From Pontibaca salina (GTDB lineage Bacteria; Pseudomonadota; Alphaproteobacteria; Rhodobacterales; Rhodobacteraceae), in assembly GCF_016307205.1 (NCBI RefSeq), contig NZ_JAEIJD010000004.1, positions 157,933-221,932 on the forward strand: a stretch of DNA of 64,000 nucleotides, in the 5' to 3' direction. Positions 8,115 to 16,507 of the stretch are shown here, piece after piece (position 1 is the first letter of the stretch; the number at the start of each line of letters is the position of its first letter). The translations under genes were made by a program, and so were the position numbers. The notes under the pieces are model-generated. The model worked only from the letters and a program-made list of their open reading frames with translations, ran no database searches and was not told the DNA's origin.

Positions 8115-9035
8115 ATGACCAGCCTTTTCTTGCTTCAGCTTCTGAACGGGGTTCAGTTCGGCGTGCTCTTGTTCCTGATCGCCGCCGGGCTGACGCTGGT
8201 GTTCGGAATCATGGATTTCGTCAATCTGGCGCATGGCGTGCTTTACATGGTGGGGGCCTATCTGATGGCGGCCTTCACCATGATCACCGGAAGTTTCGCC
8301 GCCGGATTGCTGCTGGCGCTGGCGGCGACGCTGGTGTTTGGGCTGGCGCTTGAATTTCTGGTGTTTCGACGACTTTACGAACGCTCGCACCTGGATCAGG
8401 TGCTGGCGACGTTCGGGCTGGTGATGATCGTGAACGAGGGCGTCAAGATCCTCTGGGGCACCGCGCCGCTCACCGTGCCGATGCCCACGCTGCTAAGCGG
8501 ATCGATCCCGCTGGCCGGGCCGCTGCAATACCCGGTCTATCGTGTCGCAATCATTGCGGCGGGGCTGGTCACGGCGCTGGGGCTGTGGCTGGTCATCAAC
8601 CATACACGCATTGGCATGCTGCTAAGGGCAGGGGCGTCGCACCGCTCTACGGTGTCGGCCTTGGGGGTGAATGTTTCGCGGCTGTTCACGCTGGTCTTTG
8701 CGGTTGGGGCGATGTTGGCAGGCTTTGCCGGGGCGATCATCTCGCCGATCCTGTCGGTCGATACCGGCATGGGCGAAAGCGTGCTGATCCTTGCCTTCGT
8801 GGTCATTGTGATCGGCGGTATCGGATCGATCCGGGGCGCGTTTCTGGGTGCGCTGCTGGTTGGGGTGGTGGATACGCTGGGGCGCAGTTTCGGGCCCATC
8901 CTGCTGCGCACCATCATGGACCCGGCGGCCGCATCGCAAACCGGCCGCACGCTGGCCCCGATGGTGGTGTATATCCTGATGGCGGCGATCTTGTTCGCCC
9001 GGCCTGCCGGTCTGTTTGGGCGGAACACGTCGTGA
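8115..9035 (+). CDS. Branched-chain-type ABC transporter permease (LivH class)
   Basis: A 306-residue inner-membrane protein with about eight hydrophobic segments and the LivH-type opening LNGVQFGVLLFLIAAGLTLVFG, followed by MDFVNLAHG, typical of this permease class. The conserved cytoplasmic loop for the ATPase (around AGASHRSTVSALGVN) is present. It follows the binding protein gene by 25 bp and its last four bases (GTGA) overlap the start of the LivM-type permease gene, so translation is likely coupled. It would form the channel with that partner. Confidence 0.9.
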   Translation: MTSLFLLQLLNGVQFGVLLFLIAAGLTLVFGIMDFVNLAHGVLYMVGAYLMAAFTMITGSFAAGLLLALAATLVFGLALEFLVFRRLYERSHLDQVLATFGLVMIVNEGVKILWGTAPLTVPMPTLLSGSIPLAGPLQYPVYRVAIIAAGLVTALGLWLVINHTRIGMLLRAGASHRSTVSALGVNVSRLFTLVFAVGAMLAGFAGAIISPILSVDTGMGESVLILAFVVIVIGGIGSIRGAFLGALLVGVVDTLGRSFGPILLRTIMDPAAASQTGRTLAPMVVYILMAAILFARPAGLFGRNTS

Positions 9036-10018
9036 GGGTGAAAAACGCTGATCCTGCGGCGATAGTGCCGCCCCGCGTCGCTGTGCGCACATGGGTCGCG
9101 ATTGCTCTGTTTACGGCATTTGCGTTGGTTCCGGTGCTGGCGGGCTGGCTTGACGATCCGTTCCTGCTGGTCACCGCGACACGGATCGTTGTCTTTGCCC
9201 TTGCCGCGATGGCGCTGGATCTGATCCTTGGCTATGGCGCGATGGTCAGTTTCGGACATGCCGCTTATTTGGGCATCGGGGCCTATGCGGTGGCGATCCT
9301 GTCATCTTACGGCATCACCGATTTGGGGCTGCATCTGCTTGCGGCATTGGTGGTTTCTGCAATCTTTGCCGCGATCACCGGGGGCATTTCGCTGCGCACC
9401 CGTGGCGTGTATTTCATCATGATCACGCTGGCCTTCGGGCAGATGGCCTATTTCTTTTTCGTCTCGCTGTCTGGCTTTGGCGGCGATGATGGGCTGACAT
9501 TGCGCCAGCGCTCGACCGTGTTCGGCCAGCCGTTGCTGGAGAACGACCTGGCGCTGTTCTATATTGCGCTGGGGTTTCTGGTCGCGCTTTTCGGGTTCAG
9601 CGCCGCGCTTGTGCGTTCGCGGTTCGGGCGGGTGCTGACCGGTACGCGCGAAAACCGGATACGGATGCAGGCCATCGGGTTTTCGCCTTTTCCCTATCAG
9701 CTGACCGCTTTCGTTATCTCCGGCTGCATGACTTCGGTCGCGGGGGTATTGCTGGCCAATCAGAGCGAGTTCGTCTCGCCGGCCTTCATGAATTGGCACC
9801 GCTCGGGCGAATTGATCGTGATGGTGGTGCTGGGCGGGATCGGCAATCTGACCGGGGCCATCGGCGGCGCGATCATCGCATTGTTGCTTGAGGATTGGCT
9901 GGCGGTGCTGACCCAGCACTGGCGGCTGTTTTTCGGCCTTTTTCTTGTTCTCGTCGTGCTTTACGCACCGGGCGGGATGACCGGGTTGATCCGCCGTATC
10001 ATGGGCCGAGCGCCATGA
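9032..10018 (+). CDS. Branched-chain-type ABC transporter permease (LivM class)
   Basis: A 328-residue polytopic membrane protein with LivM features: LDLILGYGAMVSFGHAAYLGIGAYA near residue 55, the GVYFIMITLAFGQM segment, and the ATPase-contact loop around GTRENRIRMQAIG. I place the start at the GTG at 9032, which overlaps the livH-type stop in GTGA; another in-frame GTG lies at 9038. The open frame runs further upstream to 8585, but that part only reads the livH-type gene out of frame. Its end overlaps the next ATPase gene by ATGA. Confidence 0.87.
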   Translation: MRVKNADPAAIVPPRVAVRTWVAIALFTAFALVPVLAGWLDDPFLLVTATRIVVFALAAMALDLILGYGAMVSFGHAAYLGIGAYAVAILSSYGITDLGLHLLAALVVSAIFAAITGGISLRTRGVYFIMITLAFGQMAYFFFVSLSGFGGDDGLTLRQRSTVFGQPLLENDLALFYIALGFLVALFGFSAALVRSRFGRVLTGTRENRIRMQAIGFSPFPYQLTAFVISGCMTSVAGVLLANQSEFVSPAFMNWHRSGELIVMVVLGGIGNLTGAIGGAIIALLLEDWLAVLTQHWRLFFGLFLVLVVLYAPGGMTGLIRRIMGRAP

Positions 10019-10767
10019 GCGTCCCGTTGCTGTCCGCTCGCAATCTGCACAAGGCTTACGGCGCGCTGCAAGTGACAGACGATCTCTCGCTTGAAATTAT
10101 CGAGGGCGAATTGCAGGCGATCATTGGCCCTAATGGTGCGGGTAAGACGACATTGATTGCGCAGCTTTCCGGCCAATTGCGCCCCGACAGCGGTCAGATC
10201 GCCTATGAGGGGCGCGACATCACCCGCCTGAAAATGCACGAACGGGTGCGGCTGGGCATGGCGCGCTCGTTCCAGATCACCTCGATCCTGCCAGGTTTTA
10301 CGATGCTGGAAAACGTCGCGATGGCGGTGCAGGCCCGTTCCGGGTCTAGCTTCCGGTTCTTCGGTTCGGCGGCCCGTGAGCGGGCGCTGAACGAGGCTGC
10401 GATGGCGGCGCTGGCCGAGGTCGGGCTGGAGGACCGGGCGCATCGTATCGCTGGTCCGATGTCGCATGGCGAGCATCGCCAGCTTGAGATCGCCATCGCG
10501 CTGGCCACGAAACCACGGCTTTTGCTGCTGGACGAACCGCTGGCCGGTACCGGTGGAGAAGAGGCGGAACATCTGGTGGCGCTGTTTCGCAGGCTGAAAT
10601 CGCGTCTCACCTTGGTGCTGATCGAACATGACATGCAGGCTGTCTTTGCGCTGGCCGACCGGATTTCGGTGCTGGTCTATGGCCGGATTATCGCCAGCGG
10701 TTCGCCTGACGAAATTCGCCGCGACCCCGCCGTACGCGCGGCCTATCTGGGTGAGGAGGTTGCCTGA
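10015..10767 (+). CDS. Branched-chain-type ABC transporter ATPase (LivG class)
   Basis: A 250-residue cytoplasmic ATPase. Walker A is GPNGAGKTT (near residue 38), Walker B LLLLDEPLAG, and the switch histidine sits in IEHDM. The family signature is unusual: MSHGEHRQLEIAIAL where LSYGQQRxLEIARAL is expected, though the glycine is kept. The start at 10015 forms an ATGA overlap with the preceding permease; an upstream in-frame start at 9895 lies inside that permease gene and is unlikely. It pairs with the LivF-type ATPase to power the transporter. Confidence 0.88.
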   Translation: MSVPLLSARNLHKAYGALQVTDDLSLEIIEGELQAIIGPNGAGKTTLIAQLSGQLRPDSGQIAYEGRDITRLKMHERVRLGMARSFQITSILPGFTMLENVAMAVQARSGSSFRFFGSAARERALNEAAMAALAEVGLEDRAHRIAGPMSHGEHRQLEIAIALATKPRLLLLDEPLAGTGGEEAEHLVALFRRLKSRLTLVLIEHDMQAVFALADRISVLVYGRIIASGSPDEIRRDPAVRAAYLGEEVA

Positions 10768-11468
10768 TGCTGGAGGTCGAAGGGCTGGAAACCGCTTACG
10801 GCGAAAGCCGTGTGCTGTTTGGCGTCGACCTATCGGTTGCCCCCGGCGAGGTCGTGACGCTGCTAGGCCGCAACGGCATGGGCAAGACCACGACGGTCAA
10901 TTCGATCTTCGGGCTGGTGCGCCCGCGCGCCGGTCATATCCGCATCGACGGCAAGGACATGACCCGCGCGGCACCGCATCTGATCGCGGCGGCAGGGCTG
11001 GGGCTGGTGCCCGAGGGGCGGCAGATCTTTCCGACGCTCAGCGTGCAGGAAAATCTGGTGGCGACCGCCCGCATGCCCGGTGCCAATGGCGGCAAGTGGA
11101 CGCTGGAGCGGATCTTTGAGCTGTTCCCTTCTTTGCGCGAACGACGCCGCAACATGGGCGATCAGCTTTCCGGCGGAGAGCAGCAGATGCTGGCCATCGG
11201 CCGCGCGCTGATGACCAATCCGCGCCTGATCGTATTGGACGAAGCGACCGAGGGCCTGGCACCTTTGGTGCGCGAGGATATCTGGACCTGTCTGCACCTG
11301 CTCAAGGATGAGGGCGAGGCGATCCTGCTGATTGACAAGAATGTCGATGCGTTGACCCGTCTGGCGGATCGGCATCTGGTGATCGAAAAAGGGCGGATCG
11401 TCTGGACCGGCACCTCGTCGGAATTGCTGGAGACGCCAGACATCAAGGACAGATATCTTTCTGTCTGA
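10767..11468 (+). CDS. Branched-chain-type ABC transporter ATPase (LivF class)
   Basis: A 233-residue ATPase with Walker A LGRNGMGKTT, the LivF-type loop LGLVPEGRQIFPTLSVQEN, signature LSGGEQQMLAIGRAL and Walker B LIVLDEATEGL. It starts at the last base of the LivG-type stop (TGATG) and ends the operon. A hairpin at 11491-11526 follows. It is the fifth part of a complete transporter: binding protein, two permeases and two ATPases. Confidence 0.9.
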   Translation: MLEVEGLETAYGESRVLFGVDLSVAPGEVVTLLGRNGMGKTTTVNSIFGLVRPRAGHIRIDGKDMTRAAPHLIAAAGLGLVPEGRQIFPTLSVQENLVATARMPGANGGKWTLERIFELFPSLRERRRNMGDQLSGGEQQMLAIGRALMTNPRLIVLDEATEGLAPLVREDIWTCLHLLKDEGEAILLIDKNVDALTRLADRHLVIEKGRIVWTGTSSELLETPDIKDRYLSV

Positions 11469-11490
11469 TGTTGGCGTCTCCGGGCGCTGC

Positions 11491-11526
11491 CCGTTGCCGT
11501 CAAATAGCGGCCAGCCTCGGCAACGG
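11491..11526. terminator. Bidirectional terminator hairpin between convergent operons
   Basis: CCGTTGCCG and CGGCAACGG form a perfect 9-bp stem around 18 bases in the short gap between the LivF-type gene and the convergent tmoV. It could end transcription from both sides. There is no long T-run. Confidence 0.55.
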
Positions 11527-11527
11527 C

Positions 11528-13489
11528 TCAGAGGCCCAGCAGCGCGCGCCGTTTTGCGCCCCATGTCTGGACCAGATGGTCGACCAGCAGCCCCATGAAG
11601 GCCACCGCCGTCCCCAGCACCAACCCCTTGCCAACATCGGATGAACTGAGTGCGCGCTGCATTTCCTGCCCCAGATCCTGGGTGCCGATAAAGGCGGCGA
11701 TGATGACCATGAAGAGGGAAAACATCACCGATTGGTTGACGCCCACCATGATCGTCGGCAGTGCCAGCGGCAGGCGGACCTTCCGCATCGTCTGCCCATA
11801 GGTCGCGCCGGACATTTCGGCGGCTTCGACCATTTCATGGGGCACACCGCGCAGACCTTCGATCGTGTAACGGATCAGTGGCACGGCGGCGAACAGCACG
11901 ACGGCGCCAACGACCGCGACATCATTCACACCGAACAGCATGACCACCGGGATCAGATAGATGAAGCTGGGGAAGGTCTGCAACGTATCACAGGCCAGCA
12001 GCACCCGTTGCGCGCGGGATTCCTTGCGCGACCCCCAGATGCCCAGCGGAAAGCCGATTGCAGTGGCGATGGCAACCGAAACGGTGACGGTATAAACGGT
12101 GATCATGGCCCGGTCCCACCAGCCCGACATGGCGATGAAAGCGAAGAACGCCACGCAGATCGCTGCCGAGCGCAGCCCTCCGATAGCCCAAGCCGCCGCG
12201 GCGATCAGCACGAGAACAGCCGAGAAAGGCGCGAACAAAAACGCGTCGCGCAGCGGGATCAGCACCCATACGATCAGGAACCAGCGCAGCCAGGTCGTGA
12301 CCGGATCGACGATGACGATGAACCAGTCCACCATCGCATCCAGCGGTGCGGCGGCGCTCAGTGCTTGGCGGCGACTGATTTGGTCGAGCAATGGAAAGAC
12401 CTGTGCCAGCCCCAGCAATGCCAGCGTCAGCGCGGCCCAGATCAGGGCAAGACGATGGCGCACGAACCATGGCGTTCCCTTGGCAAAATGCTGCGGTTGC
12501 CGCATCGCCCAGGCTTTCGAGCAGCGGTCCAGCATCACGGCCAGCAGCACGATGGTGATGCCGATCTCGACCGAGCGCCCGATTTTTAGCGCTTGCAGCA
12601 GTTGCAGCAGTTTTTGTCCCAGACCGGGCATGCCGATGAAACTGGCCAGAACCACCATTGCAAGACATTGCATGATGACCTGATTCACCCCCACCAGAAT
12701 ATCGGTGCGTGCGGTGGGAATGCGCACCGACCACAGCAGTTGCAGCCGCGTCGCCCCGCACATCTTGCCGCTTTCGATCACCTCGTCCGAGACTTTTTTC
12801 AGACCCAGTAACGTCATGCGGATCATCGGCGGCACTGAGAATATAATCGTGACCACGGCGCCAGCCTTTGGGCCAACGCCGATGAACACAACAACCGGAA
12901 TCATATAGGCGAAATGCGGCATGGATTGGGCGACGTTCAAAATTGGGTTCAGTAGCTTTTCGAACAGCGCCGAGCGCCAAGCGGCAATCCCCGTCAGCAG
13001 TCCCATCAGGATCGAAAACGGGGCGGCGACCACGATCACCGACAGGGTTTCCATTGACCATGTCCACTGGCCCATGATCGCGATCCAGCAAAACGTGCCG
13101 CCCGACAGCAGCGCCAGCCGCCAGCCGTTCAACGCATAGCCGATGACGGCTGCACTGGCAGCGATCACGGTCCATGGGATCGGGCCGATGTTCGGCCAGC
13201 GGCTTTTGCCGTAAAGCAAGTTCGCGGTGACATCGAGCAACCATTCGACTCCGTCGGCAAAGGCGCGGGTGACATGGATCAGACCAAGATCGTCGCGCAT
13301 GAATCTGAATGCAGCGTTGATCCAGTCGGCGAACGGCCAGACCAACCATTCCGGCGGGCGGATCAGACCGCCCGGCAGCATGGTTTTGGAAATGATCAGA
13401 ACCAGCCCGATGATGAGCAGGATCCGCGCCACGCGGGTGCGGGTCAGCCCGCCGCCCATGGGCGGTAAATTGATTGCAGCGGTGCTCAC
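11528..13489 (-). CDS. tmoV: TMAO ABC transporter permease TmoV (two fused permease domains)
   Basis: A 653-residue inner-membrane protein made of two consecutive glycine-betaine-transporter (ProW-type) permease domains, each with an EAA loop: VIESGKMCGATRLQLLW in the first half and MVEAAEMSGATYGQTMRK in the second. Single-domain ProW is about half this size; a fused double permease is known for TmoV. Its start overlaps the tmoW stop by 4 bp (ATGA). With TmoX and TmoW it forms the high-affinity TMAO importer of roseobacters. A choline or betaine transporter is the alternative, but the binding protein and neighbours favour TMAO. Confidence 0.88.
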   Translation of the reverse strand: MSTAAINLPPMGGGLTRTRVARILLIIGLVLIISKTMLPGGLIRPPEWLVWPFADWINAAFRFMRDDLGLIHVTRAFADGVEWLLDVTANLLYGKSRWPNIGPIPWTVIAASAAVIGYALNGWRLALLSGGTFCWIAIMGQWTWSMETLSVIVVAAPFSILMGLLTGIAAWRSALFEKLLNPILNVAQSMPHFAYMIPVVVFIGVGPKAGAVVTIIFSVPPMIRMTLLGLKKVSDEVIESGKMCGATRLQLLWSVRIPTARTDILVGVNQVIMQCLAMVVLASFIGMPGLGQKLLQLLQALKIGRSVEIGITIVLLAVMLDRCSKAWAMRQPQHFAKGTPWFVRHRLALIWAALTLALLGLAQVFPLLDQISRRQALSAAAPLDAMVDWFIVIVDPVTTWLRWFLIVWVLIPLRDAFLFAPFSAVLVLIAAAAWAIGGLRSAAICVAFFAFIAMSGWWDRAMITVYTVTVSVAIATAIGFPLGIWGSRKESRAQRVLLACDTLQTFPSFIYLIPVVMLFGVNDVAVVGAVVLFAAVPLIRYTIEGLRGVPHEMVEAAEMSGATYGQTMRKVRLPLALPTIMVGVNQSVMFSLFMVIIAAFIGTQDLGQEMQRALSSSDVGKGLVLGTAVAFMGLLVDHLVQTWGAKRRALLGL

Positions 13490-14517
13490 GCGTGATCTCC
13501 TAACAGAACGTCGATGGCCTCTTGCCGCCGCAGGACGCCCAGCAGTGCGCCGTCCTTGCCCGCGACCGGAAAGGCCTCGCGCGGGTCATTGATGACCAGC
13601 CGAGCCAGGTCATGGATCGTCTGGTGGCTGCCGATGGCTTCACCGGTCAAAGCCGTGCCATTCACCGGCTGCATCAGCGCCGAAGCCCGCACCACCCGCG
13701 CCTTGTCGATTTCATGGGTGAACTTAGCGACATATTCGGTCGCCGGGTTCATCACGATGCGGTCGGGCCGGTCGCATTGTTCCACCGCGCCATCCTTCAT
13801 GATGGCGATGCGGTCGGCAAGGCGCAGCGCCTCGTCAAAATCATGGGTGATGAAGACGATGGTCTTGCCCAGCAGTCCCTGAAGACGCAGGAATTCGTCC
13901 TGCATCTCGCGCCGGATCAAAGGGTCCAGCGCCGAAAACGGCTCGTCGAGGAACCAGATGTCGGGTTCGATGGCGAGGCTGCGCGCAATTCCGACGCGCT
14001 GTTGCTGGCCACCGCTGAGCTCGCGCGGAAAATAATCCTCGCGACCGGCCAGACCGACCAGTTCGATCACCTCGAGCGCGCGGGCGCGGCGGGTGTGGCG
14101 ATCTTGTCCGCGCATCTCAAGGGGAAAGGCGACGTTCTCCAGAACAGTGCGATGGGGCAGCAGGCCAAAGCTTTGGAACACCATGCCCATTTTGCTGCGC
14201 CGCAGCTCGATCAGTTCTTTCTCTTTCAGGGCGCCGATATCCTGCCCGTCGACATGGACTTCACCGCCGGTGATGTCGATCAGCCGTGACAGGCAGCGCA
14301 CGAGAGTCGACTTGCCAGACCCTGACAGGCCCATGATGACCAGCATCTCGCCACGCGGAATATCTAGGGTAACATCGCGAACAGCGGCAATATAGCCCGC
14401 TTCACGGATTGACTGAAAACTGGGAGCGCCTCTCAGGGTGGAAAAATAGTGATCTGCATTGGGGCCGAAAAGCTTCCAGACGCTTTTGCAGGAGATCACG
14501 GGTTCAGGGGCCATCAT
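13486..14517 (-). CDS. tmoW: TMAO ABC transporter ATP-binding protein TmoW
   Basis: A 343-residue ATPase of the ProV/OpuAA class. It has Walker A GLSGSGKST, the Q-loop at MVFQSFGLLPH, signature LSGGQQQRVGIARSL, Walker B IWFLDEPFSALD and the H-loop in FITHDFDEAL. The last 100 residues resemble a short CBS-type regulatory tail, usual in this class. The start at ATG 14517 has a second ATG directly after. The gene is separated from tmoX by about 160 bp containing a hairpin, and overlaps tmoV, so tmoW and tmoV are translationally coupled. Confidence 0.9.
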   Translation of the reverse strand: MMAPEPVISCKSVWKLFGPNADHYFSTLRGAPSFQSIREAGYIAAVRDVTLDIPRGEMLVIMGLSGSGKSTLVRCLSRLIDITGGEVHVDGQDIGALKEKELIELRRSKMGMVFQSFGLLPHRTVLENVAFPLEMRGQDRHTRRARALEVIELVGLAGREDYFPRELSGGQQQRVGIARSLAIEPDIWFLDEPFSALDPLIRREMQDEFLRLQGLLGKTIVFITHDFDEALRLADRIAIMKDGAVEQCDRPDRIVMNPATEYVAKFTHEIDKARVVRASALMQPVNGTALTGEAIGSHQTIHDLARLVINDPREAFPVAGKDGALLGVLRRQEAIDVLLGDHA

Positions 14518-14634
14518 GAGAAGAATATCCTTTGGATCAGGCCACCCATCCAGCGTTCGTGGGACGAGCGGCGGTTGCAGGCACGATCCAAAGAGGGTTA
14601 ATCATCCGGATCGCAGCCCGGAACGAAGCGACCA

Positions 14635-14663
14635 GAGCATCAGGCCGAATTCGGAAGATGCTC
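14635..14663 (-). terminator. Hairpin between tmoX and tmoW (possible attenuator)
   Basis: GAGCATC (14635-14641) and GATGCTC (14657-14663) enclose CCGAATTCGG, giving an interrupted stem in the tmoX-tmoW spacer. Such a structure after a binding-protein gene commonly lowers expression of downstream membrane parts or stabilises the upstream message. No T-run follows, so partial rather than full termination is likely. Confidence 0.45.
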
Positions 14664-14676
14664 CGGTCAGATGCTT

Positions 14677-15669
<993 letters not shown>

Positions 15670-15721
15670 CTATTTTCTTGATCGGGAAACGTCGTTCCCG
15701 TGGCACGATCTTAGGGGCGAA

Positions 15722-15753
15722 TTGTGAACACGTCAGACCTTGGCGATGAACAG
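15722..15753 (-). promoter_or_regulatory. Two tor-box-like decamers upstream of tmoX
   Basis: On the minus strand, CTGTTCATCG (15753-15744) matches the first eight bases of the E. coli tor box CTGTTCATAT, and GTGTTCACAA (15731-15722) matches seven of ten. They are direct repeats 22 bp apart, pointing toward tmoX, in the tmoX-torR divergent spacer (15634-15805). TorR could activate tmoX and control itself from here. Visual match only. Confidence 0.5.
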
Positions 15754-15805
15754 AGTGGCCAGAGTTGTGAGTTTTTGTTAATGGGAGGCATGTTTTGAGG
15801 ATGCA

Positions 15806-16507
15806 ATGACCGACACCCCCCATATCCTGATTATCGAGGATGAGCCGGTTACGCGTGCGACCCTTGCCGCTTATCTGGACCAGAGCGGCTATCGGATCAG
15901 CCAAGCCGACAACGCTGACAGGGCCGAAGCGATCTTATCGCTGGACCCAGCGGATCTATTGCTGATCGACATCAATCTGTCGGGCAAAGACGGCTTGCAG
16001 ATCACCCGCGAACAGCGGGCCCAGTCCGAGGTTGGCATAATCCTGATCAGTGCCCTGACCGATGATGTCGACCGCATCGTCGGGTTGGAAATCGGCGCTG
16101 ATGACTATGTTTGCAAACCGTTCAACCGGCGCGAACTTCTGGCGCGGATCAAAAATCTTCTGCGGCGCACCACGCAATTGCGTCACATCAATCATCGCAC
16201 CATCCGGTTTGATGGGTTTGTATTTGATATCGTCGCGCGCCAATTGCGCGGGCCGGATGGCCAGACGATCCCACTTACACGCGGCGAATACGAGGTCCTT
16301 CGCGTTCTGGTCCGCCATCCGGGCGAGGTGCTTAGCCGGGACGAAATCCTGCTGGGTTTCGCACGCCGTCACGACAGCGCCTCGGAACGTACCGTCGATG
16401 TGCTGATAAAGCGCCTGCGCCAAAAACTTGGCGACGACATCAAGGCGACACGATTCATCACGACATCCCATGGCGAGGGTTATGTATTTACCGCCGCGAT
16501 TGGCTGA
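15806..16507 (+). CDS. torR: TorR-like response regulator (OmpR family)
   Basis: A 233-residue response regulator. The receiver domain (1-120) has the acidic pocket EDE at 11-13, phosphoacceptor Asp55 in LIDIN and the KPF lysine near 105. The DNA-binding domain (135-230) is the winged helix of OmpR type, with LTRGEYEVLRVLVRHPGEVLS, RTVDVLIKRLRQKL and a HGEGYVF wing. The opening IIEDEPVTRATL and VGLEIGADDYVCKPFNRREL track E. coli TorR closely. It diverges from tmoX and its 3' end overlaps torS tail-to-tail by 28 bp. In E. coli TorR activates TMAO respiration; here the nearby targets are transport and demethylation genes. Confidence 0.85.
   Translation: MTDTPHILIIEDEPVTRATLAAYLDQSGYRISQADNADRAEAILSLDPADLLLIDINLSGKDGLQITREQRAQSEVGIILISALTDDVDRIVGLEIGADDYVCKPFNRRELLARIKNLLRRTTQLRHINHRTIRFDGFVFDIVARQLRGPDGQTIPLTRGEYEVLRVLVRHPGEVLSRDEILLGFARRHDSASERTVDVLIKRLRQKLGDDIKATRFITTSHGEGYVFTAAIG

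Noticed and set aside
8585..9031. N-terminal extension of the LivM-type permease
   Set aside because: It reads the LivH-type gene in another frame and has low-complexity sequence; the GTG at 9032 in a GTGA overlap fits the family N-terminus.
11732..13349. Long frames on both strands within tmoV (11732-12589 plus, 11988-13349 minus)
   Set aside because: They are rich in Arg, His and Gln without domains and lie entirely within the clear tmoV coding sequence.
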